Assembly: GCA_021845555.1 (NCBI GenBank)
Contig: JAJZVS010000098.1
Location: 1 to 10,672, forward strand
Direction: 5' to 3'
DNA length: 10,672 bases
Source of the DNA: Pseudomonadota bacterium
GTDB taxonomy: Bacteria > Pseudomonadota > Alphaproteobacteria > Acetobacterales > Acetobacteraceae
In this document: in pieces, positions 1 through 6,403 of the stretch
How the letters are laid out: every line of letters begins with the position of its first letter
Numbering within the stretch: position 1 is the first letter of the stretch
Translations under genes and position numbers: made by a program
Notes under the pieces: model-generated
What the model saw: the letters and a program-made list of their open reading frames with translations, nothing else
Told to the model about the DNA's origin: nothing
Database searches by the model: none

Positions 1-830
1 GGTTCCTCGCTCGCACCGGCGACGGGGCGGTGGCGCAGTATGCCAACACGCGCGACACCGCCGCCTTCCTCGATCCGGCGAGCCCCACCTATCTCGGCGG
101 CATCCTCAAGATGGCCAACACCCGGCTCTATCATCACTGGGGAAACCTGACCGAGGGGCTGCGGACCGGCCAGCCGCAGAACGAGACCCGGGGCCACGCG
201 GGCGCGGACCCGTTCGCCGCGCTCTATGCCGATCCGGTGCGGCTCGCCGGTTTCCTCGACGCCATGGCGGGGACGCAGCTGCGGAACTTCCAGACAGTCG
301 CCGAACGGTTCGACTTCGCCCGGTTCGCCACCACCTGCGACGTGGGCGGCGCGAGCGGGGCGCTCTCGATCGCGATCGCGCGCCGGCATCCGCATATCCG
401 GTGCATTTCCTGCGACCTGCCGCCGGTGACCCCGCTCGCGCGCAGCAGGATCGCAGCGGCCGGCCTCGACGATCGGATCGCCGCGCAAAGCGGCAACTTC
501 CTGACCGAGGACCTGCCGCGGGCGGACGTGATCACGATGGGCAACATCCTGCACGACTGGGGTACGGCGACCAAGGAGAGCCTGATCGCCAAGGCCTACG
601 CGGCGCTGCCGGAGGGCGGCGCCTTCGTCGCGATCGAGAACATCATCGACGACGCGCGGCGGGAGAACGCGTTCGGCCTGCTGATGTCGCTGAACATGCT
701 GATCGAGACGTCGGAAGGCTTCGACTATACCTTCGCCCAATTCGATGGCTGGTGCCGGAACGCCGGCTTCCGCGCCACCGAGAAGATTCCGCTTCAGGGG
801 CCGGCCAGCGCGGCCGTAGCCTGGAAGTAG
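1..830 (+). CDS. SAM-dependent O-methyltransferase, CrtF/acetylserotonin-type (5' end cut by window)
   Basis: Probable small-molecule O-methyltransferase of the PF00891 class, which transfers methyl from SAM to a hydroxyl. The frame is open from the left edge (first whole codon at 3), so the N-terminal dimerisation domain is largely missing; a GTG at 30 is internal. In the 275 visible residues (counted from base 3) the sequence shows a YANT..FLDP segment typical of the group, SAM motif I DVGGASG at about 113-119, an acidic residue followed by LPPV at about 138 (motif II), and the HDW motif at about 184-186 that carries the catalytic histidine of this family. The C-terminal FDYTFAQFDGWCRNAGF stretch is the usual end of these enzymes. 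It ends in TAG at 828-830. The substrate cannot be told: homologues act on carotenoid hydroxyls, phenolics and polyketides, and no pathway partner is visible. Confidence 0.85.
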   Translation, partial: FLARTGDGAVAQYANTRDTAAFLDPASPTYLGGILKMANTRLYHHWGNLTEGLRTGQPQNETRGHAGADPFAALYADPVRLAGFLDAMAGTQLRNFQTVAERFDFARFATTCDVGGASGALSIAIARRHPHIRCISCDLPPVTPLARSRIAAAGLDDRIAAQSGNFLTEDLPRADVITMGNILHDWGTATKESLIAKAYAALPEGGAFVAIENIIDDARRENAFGLLMSLNMLIETSEGFDYTFAQFDGWCRNAGFRATEKIPLQGPASAAVAWK

Positions 831-918
831 CGGGATCGCCGGCCGGGCGGGGGGCGTGGGGGTGGACAGACCCATCGCCGCGTTCCCCTATCGCTTGCGA
901 CCCTGCGAGGAGACCCGG

Positions 919-957
919 ATGCAGACGCGAATACAGACGCGGGTTCCCCGGCCATGA
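919..957 (+). CDS. 12-codon leader ORF overlapping the DUF488 start
   Basis: ATG at 919 has GAGGAGA at 907-913 five bases upstream, the best ribosome site in this intergenic stretch. It opens MQTRIQTRVPRP and stops with TGA at 955-957, overlapping the ATG at 954 of the next gene as ATGA. CAGACGCG occurs twice (922-929 and 934-941), giving the QTR repeat. The DUF488 start itself has no ribosome site of its own, so reading this leader would deliver ribosomes to it. There is no evidence that the peptide has a function; chance is possible because the ORF is so short. Confidence 0.35.
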   Translation: MQTRIQTRVPRP

Positions 958-1439
958 CGGAAGCGGCCACGGACCTGCTGACGATCGGCTACGAAGGCTG
1001 CAGCGTCGCCGAGGTGCTGGCGACGCTGCGCGAAGCCCGCGTCGGCCTGCTGATCGACGTGCGCGCGGTGCCGCAGTCGCGCAAACCAGGCTTCTCCAAG
1101 CGCCAGCTTGCTGCCGAGCTCGATGCGGCGGGCATCGCCTATGTGCATCTGCAAGCGCTCGGCACGCCGAAGCCGGGGCGGGACGCCGTCCGCGCCGGCC
1201 ATCCCGAGCTCATGGAACGCCTCTACCGCGCCCATCTGGCAGGCGACCGCCCGCAGGCGGAACTCGCCGAGGCCCGCGCGCTGGCGCGCGACCGCCGCGC
1301 CTGCCTGCTGTGTTTCGAGGCCGATCCCGCCCATTGCCACCGCCGCCTGGTGGCCGAGGAGATCGTCGCCGCGACCGCTCAGCCCGTCATCCACCTGCAT
1401 CCGGGGCCGCCCGCGGACTCCCGGCCATCGCGCCGGTGA
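954..1439 (+). CDS. DUF488 family protein
   Basis: A 161-residue DUF488 protein, a widespread family without a settled biochemical role. It carries the family signatures in order: TIGYEG at 10-15, IDVRAVPQSRKPGFSK at 34-49, the LGTPKP turn at 69-74, and the C-terminal CFEADPAHCHRRLVAEE block from residue 120 with Cys120, His127, Cys128 and His129. That Cys/His set looks like a metal or nucleophile site, but this is inference. Length is near the family norm. ATG at 954 is the only sensible start: no good in-frame alternative lies upstream, and the region before it encodes a short leader ORF that overlaps it by ATGA. The gene converges on a PIN-domain remnant and the racemase operon. The last dozen residues are proline and arginine rich and not conserved in type. 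Confidence 0.85.
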   Translation: MTEAATDLLTIGYEGCSVAEVLATLREARVGLLIDVRAVPQSRKPGFSKRQLAAELDAAGIAYVHLQALGTPKPGRDAVRAGHPELMERLYRAHLAGDRPQAELAEARALARDRRACLLCFEADPAHCHRRLVAEEIVAATAQPVIHLHPGPPADSRPSRR

Positions 1440-1486
1440 CATCGCCGCGCCGGACCGACGCGCCCCCGCCCACCCGCGACCCGCAG

Positions 1487-1627
1487 TCAGCCTGGATCGG
1501 CACCAGCGCGATCCCAGCCTCGTCCGGAAACGCATCGAGGTCGGCGATGGCACGAAACCGCTCCGATCGCCGCCGCCTTGCCGAACAGGATCGCCGTGAC
1601 CACCGCCGAGGAGTCGACGACGATCAT
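1487..1627 (-). pseudogene. VapC-type PIN-domain toxin remnant
   Basis: Read on the minus strand from ATG at 1627-1625, the frame gives MIVVDSSAVVTAILFGKAAA, the start of a VapC-like PIN ribonuclease with its first acidic residue at Asp5. It then runs into a stop at 1489-1487 after only 46 residues. In the next frame, between about 1564 and 1485, the sequence reads FRAIADLDAFPDEAGIALVP, which resembles the middle of a PIN domain (the AGI..VP strand). The gene therefore looks deleted and frameshifted, and the later acidic residues needed for activity are absent. Its ATG overlaps the TGA of the upstream racemase gene (ATGA), so it was or is translated last in that operon. No VapB-like antitoxin gene is visible nearby. 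PIN identity is recognised from the N-terminus only, so it is moderately sure. Confidence 0.55.
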
Positions 1628-2469
1628 TCCCCGTCGCCGGAGGCTTCGTCCCATTCCGGCCGGCTGACCGGCTGCGCGTCATACGCGCCACGTAAACGGG
1701 CGGAGAGCGCCGCGACCCGTCCCGGCAGGTCGCCGCTGACCCGGGCCGCCAGCGCCGCCGACAGCCCGGCGGACGGCTTGCCCGGCGGGCGGGCGAAGCT
1801 GCCGCGCCGCGGCGGGCGCGGGGCCAGGACCACCAGGGATTCGACCAGCCGCACCGCGCAGCTCACCCCGTCCAGCGCCGGCACGGGAATCTCGTCCGCC
1901 GCCTCATGCGCCAACCCGGCGAGCGGGCCGCCGCCCAGGATCACCACCTCCGCCCCGTCCTGCTCGGCGGCACGCCGGCATTCGGCCACCAGCGCGGCGC
2001 GCAGCCGATCCTTCGCCGTCGTGATATCGGGGATCGGCAGATCGAGCGGGCGCACGCTGGCCAGCCGCCCGGCCAACCCGTAGCCCTCCGCGGTTTCGCG
2101 ATACCAGAGACCGAGGCGCGGCGTCAGACAAACGATCGAATAGCGCCGCCCCAGCGTCCACGCGGTCAGCAGCGCGGCCTCGGTCAACCCGACCACCGGG
2201 ATGTCCAGCATCTCCCGCGCCGCCAGCAGGCCGGGATCGCCGAAGGCGGCGACGATCGCGCCGTCGCAGCCCGCGGCCTCCGCCGCCAGCGCGTCCAGCA
2301 CGGCATGCGCGGCGATCGCCGCCTCCACCCGGTTCTCCACATAGGCGGCGCCGAACGCGGCGGTGACCGCGACGATCCCGGTGCCGGGGGAGGCGACGCG
2401 GCGCGCCTCCCCCGCCATCGCCGCGGTGACGGCTTCGGTGATGTTCGGATTGACCAGCAGCAGGCGCAT
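1624..2469 (-). CDS. Asp/Glu/hydantoin racemase superfamily protein lacking both family cysteines
   Basis: A 281-residue protein with the hydantoin/allantoin racemase pattern: LLVNPNIT at 4-11, FGDPGLLAAREMLDIPVVG at 76-94, and ILGGGPLAGLA at 177-187. In characterised HyuE/HpxA racemases two cysteines 105 residues apart act as acid and base (a CFGDPG motif and a GCAGM motif). Here the equivalent positions, also exactly 105 apart, are Ala75 and Gly180. A cofactor-free cysteine racemisation is therefore unlikely. The protein may do other chemistry on this fold or bind without catalysis. A C-terminal extension from about 213 (RPPRRGSFARPPGKPS...) lengthens it past the roughly 240 residues usual for the family. 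ATG at 2469-2467 lies 14 bases after the stop of the PLP lyase gene, so the two are probably co-transcribed. The stop overlaps the PIN remnant start. Confidence 0.8.
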   Translation of the reverse strand: MRLLLVNPNITEAVTAAMAGEARRVASPGTGIVAVTAAFGAAYVENRVEAAIAAHAVLDALAAEAAGCDGAIVAAFGDPGLLAAREMLDIPVVGLTEAALLTAWTLGRRYSIVCLTPRLGLWYRETAEGYGLAGRLASVRPLDLPIPDITTAKDRLRAALVAECRRAAEQDGAEVVILGGGPLAGLAHEAADEIPVPALDGVSCAVRLVESLVVLAPRPPRRGSFARPPGKPSAGLSAALAARVSGDLPGRVAALSARLRGAYDAQPVSRPEWDEASGDGE

Positions 2470-2483
2470 CGCGCCCGTCGCGG

Positions 2484-3494
2484 TCAGTTCGCGAAGCCGC
2501 CGTCGAAGAAGGGTTCGTAGCCGAACAACCCGACCGCGCCGCCGGTGTGCAGGAACACCACGCGCTCGTTCGCCCCGATCGCGCCCTTGCGGATCAGGTC
2601 GATCAGTCCGGCCATACCCTTGCCGGAATAGACCGGGTCGAGCAGCACGCCCTCCAGCTGCGCCAGCAGCGTCACCGCCTCGCGCATCCCCTCGGTCGGC
2701 TGGCCGTAGCCGGGGCCGACGTAGTCGCAATTGGCCTCCACCGCCTCGCGCGCGATGCCGCCGCGGATGCCGACGTATTCGGCCACTTCCTGCGCCAGCT
2801 TGAACACGTTCGCTTCCTGCGCCGGCTTCGGCAGACGCACGCCGATGCCCAGCACGCGCACGCCGGCGTTCATACCCTCCAGTCCCGCCACCAGCCCGGC
2901 CTGGGTGCCGGCGCTGCCGGTGGCATGCACCACCCGATCGATCTTCAGCCCCATCTCGTCGGCCTGCTGCATCAGTTCCTGCGCGCAGGAGACGTAGCCG
3001 AGCGCGCCCACGCGGTTCGACCCGCCGCCGGGGATCACATAGGGCTTGCCGCCGGCGGCGCGCAGTTCGGCGCCCTTGGCGACGATCGCGGCGTTCATGT
3101 CGGTCCCGCCCGGCCGGTATTCGATCGTGAGACCCATCAGCCGGTCGAGCAGCACGTTGCCGCTGGCGAGATAGGCGCGGTCGTTCGTCTCCACCCGGTG
3201 TTCCAGCAGCGCGGTGCATTTCATGCCCAGCTTCGCCGCCACCGCGGCGGTCTGGCGGACGTGGTTGGACTGCACCGCGCCCTGGGTGATCAGGTGATCG
3301 GCGCCCTGCGCCACCGCCTCCCCGGCCAGGAACTCCAGCTTACGGACCTTGTTGCCCCCCGTGGCCACCACCGTGCAGTCGTCGCGCTTGATCCAGATTT
3401 CCGGCCCGCCCAGATGGCGCGTCAGGTTGTCCAGCCGCTCGAGCGGCGTGGGCGCGGGGAACAGGCGGACACGAGGAAAGCGCGCGAGATGCAT
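2484..3494 (-). CDS. PLP-dependent D-cysteine desulfhydrase / L-cysteate sulfo-lyase family
   Basis: A 336-residue fold-type II PLP enzyme of the ACC-deaminase-related family that includes DcyD (D-cysteine to pyruvate, ammonia and sulfide) and CuyA (L-cysteate to pyruvate, ammonia and sulfite). Visible motifs are the N-terminal MHLARFPR, IWIKRDD at 33-39, GGNKVRKLEFL at 46-56 with Lys49 as the probable PLP Schiff-base lysine, QSNH at 75-78, the phosphate loop ATGSAGTQAG at 191-200, DPVYSGKG at 286-293, and HTGG at 316-319. Start: ATG at 3494-3492 has GGAG at 3506-3503 with an 8-base spacer, and the MHLARFPR opening matches family starts, so the longer frame upstream is not used. Sequence alone does not separate the DcyD and CuyA activities. 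It is the first gene of an operon with a racemase-like gene and lies divergent from msrP. Confidence 0.88.
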   Translation of the reverse strand: MHLARFPRVRLFPAPTPLERLDNLTRHLGGPEIWIKRDDCTVVATGGNKVRKLEFLAGEAVAQGADHLITQGAVQSNHVRQTAAVAAKLGMKCTALLEHRVETNDRAYLASGNVLLDRLMGLTIEYRPGGTDMNAAIVAKGAELRAAGGKPYVIPGGGSNRVGALGYVSCAQELMQQADEMGLKIDRVVHATGSAGTQAGLVAGLEGMNAGVRVLGIGVRLPKPAQEANVFKLAQEVAEYVGIRGGIAREAVEANCDYVGPGYGQPTEGMREAVTLLAQLEGVLLDPVYSGKGMAGLIDLIRKGAIGANERVVFLHTGGAVGLFGYEPFFDGGFAN

Positions 3495-3619
3495 GGCAGG
3501 AGCTCCAGGGGATGGGGAAAACGCAGTTTCCTCCCCCCGCGCGCATCCGGCAATGCTGGTCGCGGCGATGACAAACCGCGCCGCCACCCCAGGTTCACCG
3601 GGATAAGGGAGATACGCGC

Positions 3620-4600
3620 ATGAACATCCTCAAACGTATCGGCTGGGAAATCCCCGAACATCAGGCCACGCCGGAGGCGGCGGTGCTGAACCGCCGCGCG
3701 GTGCTGGCCGGGGCGGCGGCACTTTCGATCGGCGGCACGCTCGCTCCCGGTGCCGCGCGGGCCGCCGCGGCGGCGCCGACCGCGCTGCCAACGCCCGCCG
3801 GCCTGCCGGCGATGAACCCGCCGCGGGACATGACCTACCGCGCCGGCCGGGCGCTGACGCCCGAGAAGATCGCCACCACCTACAACAACTACTACGAGTT
3901 CAGCGAAGACAAGGACCTCTGGCGTGCCGCCCAGAAGATGACGGTCTCCCCCTGGTCCATCCGCATCGACGGACTGGTGGGCAAGCCGCGCACCGTCGGC
4001 CTGGACGACCTGCTGAAGCAGGTCACGCTGCAGGAGCGGGTCTATCGCCACCGCTGCGTCGAAGCCTGGGCAATGACGGTGCCCTGGACCGGCTTCCCGA
4101 TGGCCGAACTGGTGAAGCTGGCCGATCCGCTGGGATCGGCGAAATACGTGGTCTTCACCACCGTCGAGGAGCCGAAAGCGATGCCCGGCCTCGATTCGCC
4201 GCTCTACCCCTGGCCCTATGTGGAGGGGGTGACGATGGCCGAGGCGATGAACGACCTCGCTTTCGTCTCCGTCGGCCTGTATGGCAAGCCGCTGCCGAAG
4301 CAGAGCGGGGCGCCGATCCGCATCACGTTGCCGTGGAAATACGGCTTCAAATCCGGCAAGGCCTTCGTGAAGGTCAGCTTCACCGAGACCATGCCGAAGA
4401 CCTTCTGGGCCCAGCTTGCCCCGGACGAATACGGGTTCTGGGCCAATGTGAACCCGGCGGTGCCGCATCCGCGCTGGAGCCAGGCCACCGAGCGGCTGAT
4501 CGGCACCGACCAGCGGGTGCCGACGCAGATCTACAACGGCTACGGCCCCTTCGTCGCGTCCTTGTATGCCGGCATGAAAGGCGACATGCTGTTCCGATGA
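3620..4600 (+). CDS. msrP: Protein-methionine-sulfoxide reductase catalytic subunit MsrP
   Basis: Periplasmic molybdopterin enzyme (formerly YedY) that reduces methionine sulfoxide in oxidised exported proteins. Its 326 residues begin with a Tat signal: NRRAVLAGAAAL with the twin arginines at 25-26 and an Ala-rich cleavage region near 44-52. The sulfite-oxidase-fold domain follows, with YNNYYEF at 88-94, SIRIDGLVGKP at 113-123, and YRHRCVEAWAMTVPWTGFP at 142-160. Cys146 is the expected molybdenum ligand. LPWKYGFKS near 237-245 and the C-terminal IYNGYGP are also typical. ATG at 3620 has AAGGGAG at 3605-3611 with an 8-base spacer. Its stop overlaps the next start as ATGA. The usual membrane haem partner MsrQ is not the downstream gene, so electrons must come from an msrQ elsewhere or another donor. 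Confidence 0.93.
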   Translation: MNILKRIGWEIPEHQATPEAAVLNRRAVLAGAAALSIGGTLAPGAARAAAAAPTALPTPAGLPAMNPPRDMTYRAGRALTPEKIATTYNNYYEFSEDKDLWRAAQKMTVSPWSIRIDGLVGKPRTVGLDDLLKQVTLQERVYRHRCVEAWAMTVPWTGFPMAELVKLADPLGSAKYVVFTTVEEPKAMPGLDSPLYPWPYVEGVTMAEAMNDLAFVSVGLYGKPLPKQSGAPIRITLPWKYGFKSGKAFVKVSFTETMPKTFWAQLAPDEYGFWANVNPAVPHPRWSQATERLIGTDQRVPTQIYNGYGPFVASLYAGMKGDMLFR

Positions 4601-4923
4601 TTCTGAGCCGCATCCTGGCCGTCGTGGCCGCGATCCTGCTGGTGGGGGCCGTCGGCGTGGCCGTTCTCGGCCCGCCGGAGCTGCCGCTGGGTCGGGCGAT
4701 TTCGCTGCTCGACCACGGGCTGCTGAGCGCGCTGCACGGCAGCATCCGCGCCCATGCCGGCACCTGGCTGTGGGACGACGTGCTGCTGCCCTTGCTGGTC
4801 CGGCCGGCTTGGCTGGTGCCGGCCTCGATCGGGGTGATCTTCGCCGGCGCCTCCCTCACCGCCGGCTCCCGCGCCGGCCACGGCCCGCACCGCCGGCCGG
4901 GTAACCCGAAGCGGTGGTTCTGA
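4597..4923 (+). CDS. Small two-helix membrane protein coupled to msrP, function unknown
   Basis: A 108-residue protein starting ATG at 4597, whose ATGA overlap with the msrP stop indicates translational coupling; no good ribosome site of its own is visible. Hydrophobic helix 1 spans about residues 5-24 and helix 2 about 62-89 (VLLPLLVRPAWLVPASIGVI), separated by a loop with His40, His47, His53 and a TWLWDD motif. The tail is basic and ends HRRPGNPKRWF. It is far shorter than MsrQ (about 200 residues with several helices and haem-ligating histidines) and does not look like a piece of it. I do not recognise a named family. The position suggests a membrane anchor, assembly or electron-transfer helper for MsrP, but that is inference. 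A hairpin starts five bases after the stop. Confidence 0.7.
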   Translation: MILSRILAVVAAILLVGAVGVAVLGPPELPLGRAISLLDHGLLSALHGSIRAHAGTWLWDDVLLPLLVRPAWLVPASIGVIFAGASLTAGSRAGHGPHRRPGNPKRWF

Positions 4924-4928
4924 CACCA

Positions 4929-4967
4929 GCCGCGGCAATGGCCGACTCTTCCGCCCATTGCGGCGGC
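4929..4967 (+). terminator. Hairpin after the msrP pair
   Basis: GCCGCGGCAATGG (4929-4941) pairs with CCATTGCGGCGGC (4955-4967) at 12 of 13 positions around a 13-base loop, five bases past the TGA of the small membrane gene. No T-tract follows, so it may be a weak or Rho-assisted terminator or a 3'-end stabiliser rather than a classical intrinsic terminator. The rest of the 176-base gap up to the glycosyltransferase shows nothing clear. Confidence 0.4.
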
Positions 4968-5099
4968 CGGTCGTGCGCGCCGGGTTGGCGGGTGGCGGCG
5001 CGCGAGGAGTGAACCATACCCGCCGCGGCGCTTCCCCGGTTGCCGCCGCCCGCCGGCTGGGATAGGCCAAACCTCGGTCAGGCGGGTATCGGCGAACGC

Positions 5100-6317
5100 A
5101 TGCGAATTCTGCACGTGCTGGATCATTCGTTGCCGTTGCAGAGCGGCTACGTCTTCCGTTCGCTCGGGATCCTCCGCGCCCAGCGCGGCTTCGGCTGGGA
5201 GACGGTGCAGGTCTCCGGCCCGCGCCACAATGCCGGCCTCCCGCCGGCGGAGGTGGTGGACGGCTGGACCTTCCACCGCACCCCGAAACCCGCCGGCCCG
5301 CTGGTCCGCCTGCCGATCGCGCGGGAGGCGCTGGAGATCGCCGCCCTCACCCGCCGGCTGGAGCAGGTGATCCGCGCCGAGCGCCCGGACATCGTGCACG
5401 CCCACTCGCCCGTGCTGGCCGGCCTGCCGGCCTTGCGCGCCGCCCGCCGCGCCGGCCTGCCGATGGTCTACGAGGTGCGCGGGCTGTGGGAGGATGCGGC
5501 GGTCGATCTCGGCCACGCACGGGAGGGCGATCTGCGCTACCGCGCCAGCCGGGCGCTGGAAACCTATGTGCTGCGCCGGGCGGATGCGGTGGTGACGCTG
5601 TGCGCGGCGATGCGCGCCGAGCTCGCCGGCCGGGGAATTCCGGCGGACAAGCTCGCGGTGGTGCCGAACGCGGTCGATCCGGACCGGCTGCGCCCGCCGC
5701 GGCCGAAGGACCCGGCGCTGGCGGCCGAACTGGGCCTGACCGGGCGTATCGTGCTGGGATTCATCGGCTCCTTCTACCACTACGAGGGTCTCGATCTGCT
5801 GCTGGACGCGCTGCCGGCGATCCGGGCCCGCCACCCGGAAGTGGCGGTGCTGCTGGTGGGCGGCGGCCCGATGGCGGAGTCGCTGCGCGCCCGCGCCGCC
5901 GCGCCGGAACTGGCGGAGGTGGTGCGCTTCACCGGCCGGGTGCCGCACGATCAGGTGGAGCGCTACTACGACCTCACCGACTTCCTGGTGTTCCCGCGCA
6001 AGCGCATCCGTCTGACCGAACTGGTGACCCCGCTGAAGCCGATCGAGGCGATGGCCGAGGGGCGGCTGGTGATCGCCTCCGACGTCGGCGGGCACAAGGA
6101 GCTGGTGGCGGACGGGGAAACCGGGTTCCTGTTCGCCGCCGGGGACGCGGACGCGCTGGCGCGGCGGGTGAGCGAGGCGATCGCTGCGGGACCGGAGGTG
6201 CAGGCACGGATGCGCGCGGCGGGCCGTCGCTTCGTGACCGAGCAGCGGGTCTGGCCGGTCAGCGCCGCGGCGTATCGGCCGGTGTATGCGCGGGTGCTGG
6301 GACGGGCGGTGCCGTAG
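5100..6317 (+). CDS. GT4 glycosyltransferase, exosortase-associated Daro_2409-like
   Basis: A 405-residue GT-B fold retaining glycosyltransferase of the GT4 group, acting on a nucleotide-sugar donor. The opening MRILHVLDHSLPLQSGYVFR, then IVHAHSPVLAGLPALRAARR at 98-117, VYEVRGLWEDAAVDLG at 123-138, and RALETYVLRRADAVVTLC at 151-168 match what I know of the PEP-CTERM/exosortase A-associated Daro_2409 family. The donor half shows VPNAVD at 188-193, GFIGSFYHYEGLDLLLDALP at 220-239, LLVGGGP at 251-257, TGRVPH at 278-283, and ELVTPLKPIEAM at 307-318 with Glu316 in the donor site. ATG at 5100 is chosen because the family begins here; it lacks a strong ribosome site. No exosortase, PEP-CTERM protein or other polysaccharide gene is in the window, so its glycan is unknown. 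Confidence 0.88.
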   Translation: MRILHVLDHSLPLQSGYVFRSLGILRAQRGFGWETVQVSGPRHNAGLPPAEVVDGWTFHRTPKPAGPLVRLPIAREALEIAALTRRLEQVIRAERPDIVHAHSPVLAGLPALRAARRAGLPMVYEVRGLWEDAAVDLGHAREGDLRYRASRALETYVLRRADAVVTLCAAMRAELAGRGIPADKLAVVPNAVDPDRLRPPRPKDPALAAELGLTGRIVLGFIGSFYHYEGLDLLLDALPAIRARHPEVAVLLVGGGPMAESLRARAAAPELAEVVRFTGRVPHDQVERYYDLTDFLVFPRKRIRLTELVTPLKPIEAMAEGRLVIASDVGGHKELVADGETGFLFAAGDADALARRVSEAIAAGPEVQARMRAAGRRFVTEQRVWPVSAAAYRPVYARVLGRAVP

Positions 6318-6360
6318 GGCGGGGTTTTCGGCCGGGTGTCCTCATCGCGGGGCCGGTGTT

Positions 6361-6376
6361 ATTGCGGTATCGCAAT
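6361..6376. repeat. Perfect palindrome between convergent genes
   Basis: ATTGCG-GTAT-CGCAAT forms a 6-bp stem with a 4-base loop in a relatively AT-rich island (about 6359-6380) between the glycosyltransferase stop and the stop of the minus-strand gene at 6404. It has no T-run, so a terminator role is weak; a protein-binding site is equally possible. Confidence 0.35.
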
Positions 6377-6403
6377 CATATGGGCGTGCGAGGGCATGGC
6401 GGG

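Noticed and set aside
863..894. Promoter before DUF488 (TGGACA at 863-868 with TATCGC at 889-894)
   Set aside because: The spacer is 20 bases and no good -10 lies at 16-18 bases.
401..2083. A 560-codon open frame on the plus strand crossing the methyltransferase, DUF488 and racemase genes
   Set aside because: It is Arg/Ala/Pro-rich without motifs and runs out of frame or antisense through well-supported genes; a GC-rich shadow.
4597..4923. MsrQ or an MsrQ fragment
   Set aside because: Only two helices and no recognisable MsrQ haem motif; the ORF has its own natural start and stop and is not a broken longer frame.
5040..5068. Promoter before the glycosyltransferase (TTGCCG with GATAGG)
   Set aside because: The spacing is 15 bases and both hexamers are weak; such matches are common by chance.
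4380..6095. A 571-codon open frame on the minus strand antisense to msrP and the glycosyltransferase
   Set aside because: His/Gln/Arg-rich translation typical of antisense frames in high-GC DNA; the opposite strand carries clear protein families.
6359..6380. Recombination or attachment site at the AT-rich palindrome
   Set aside because: No integrase, no second copy in the window and no tRNA-end duplication there.
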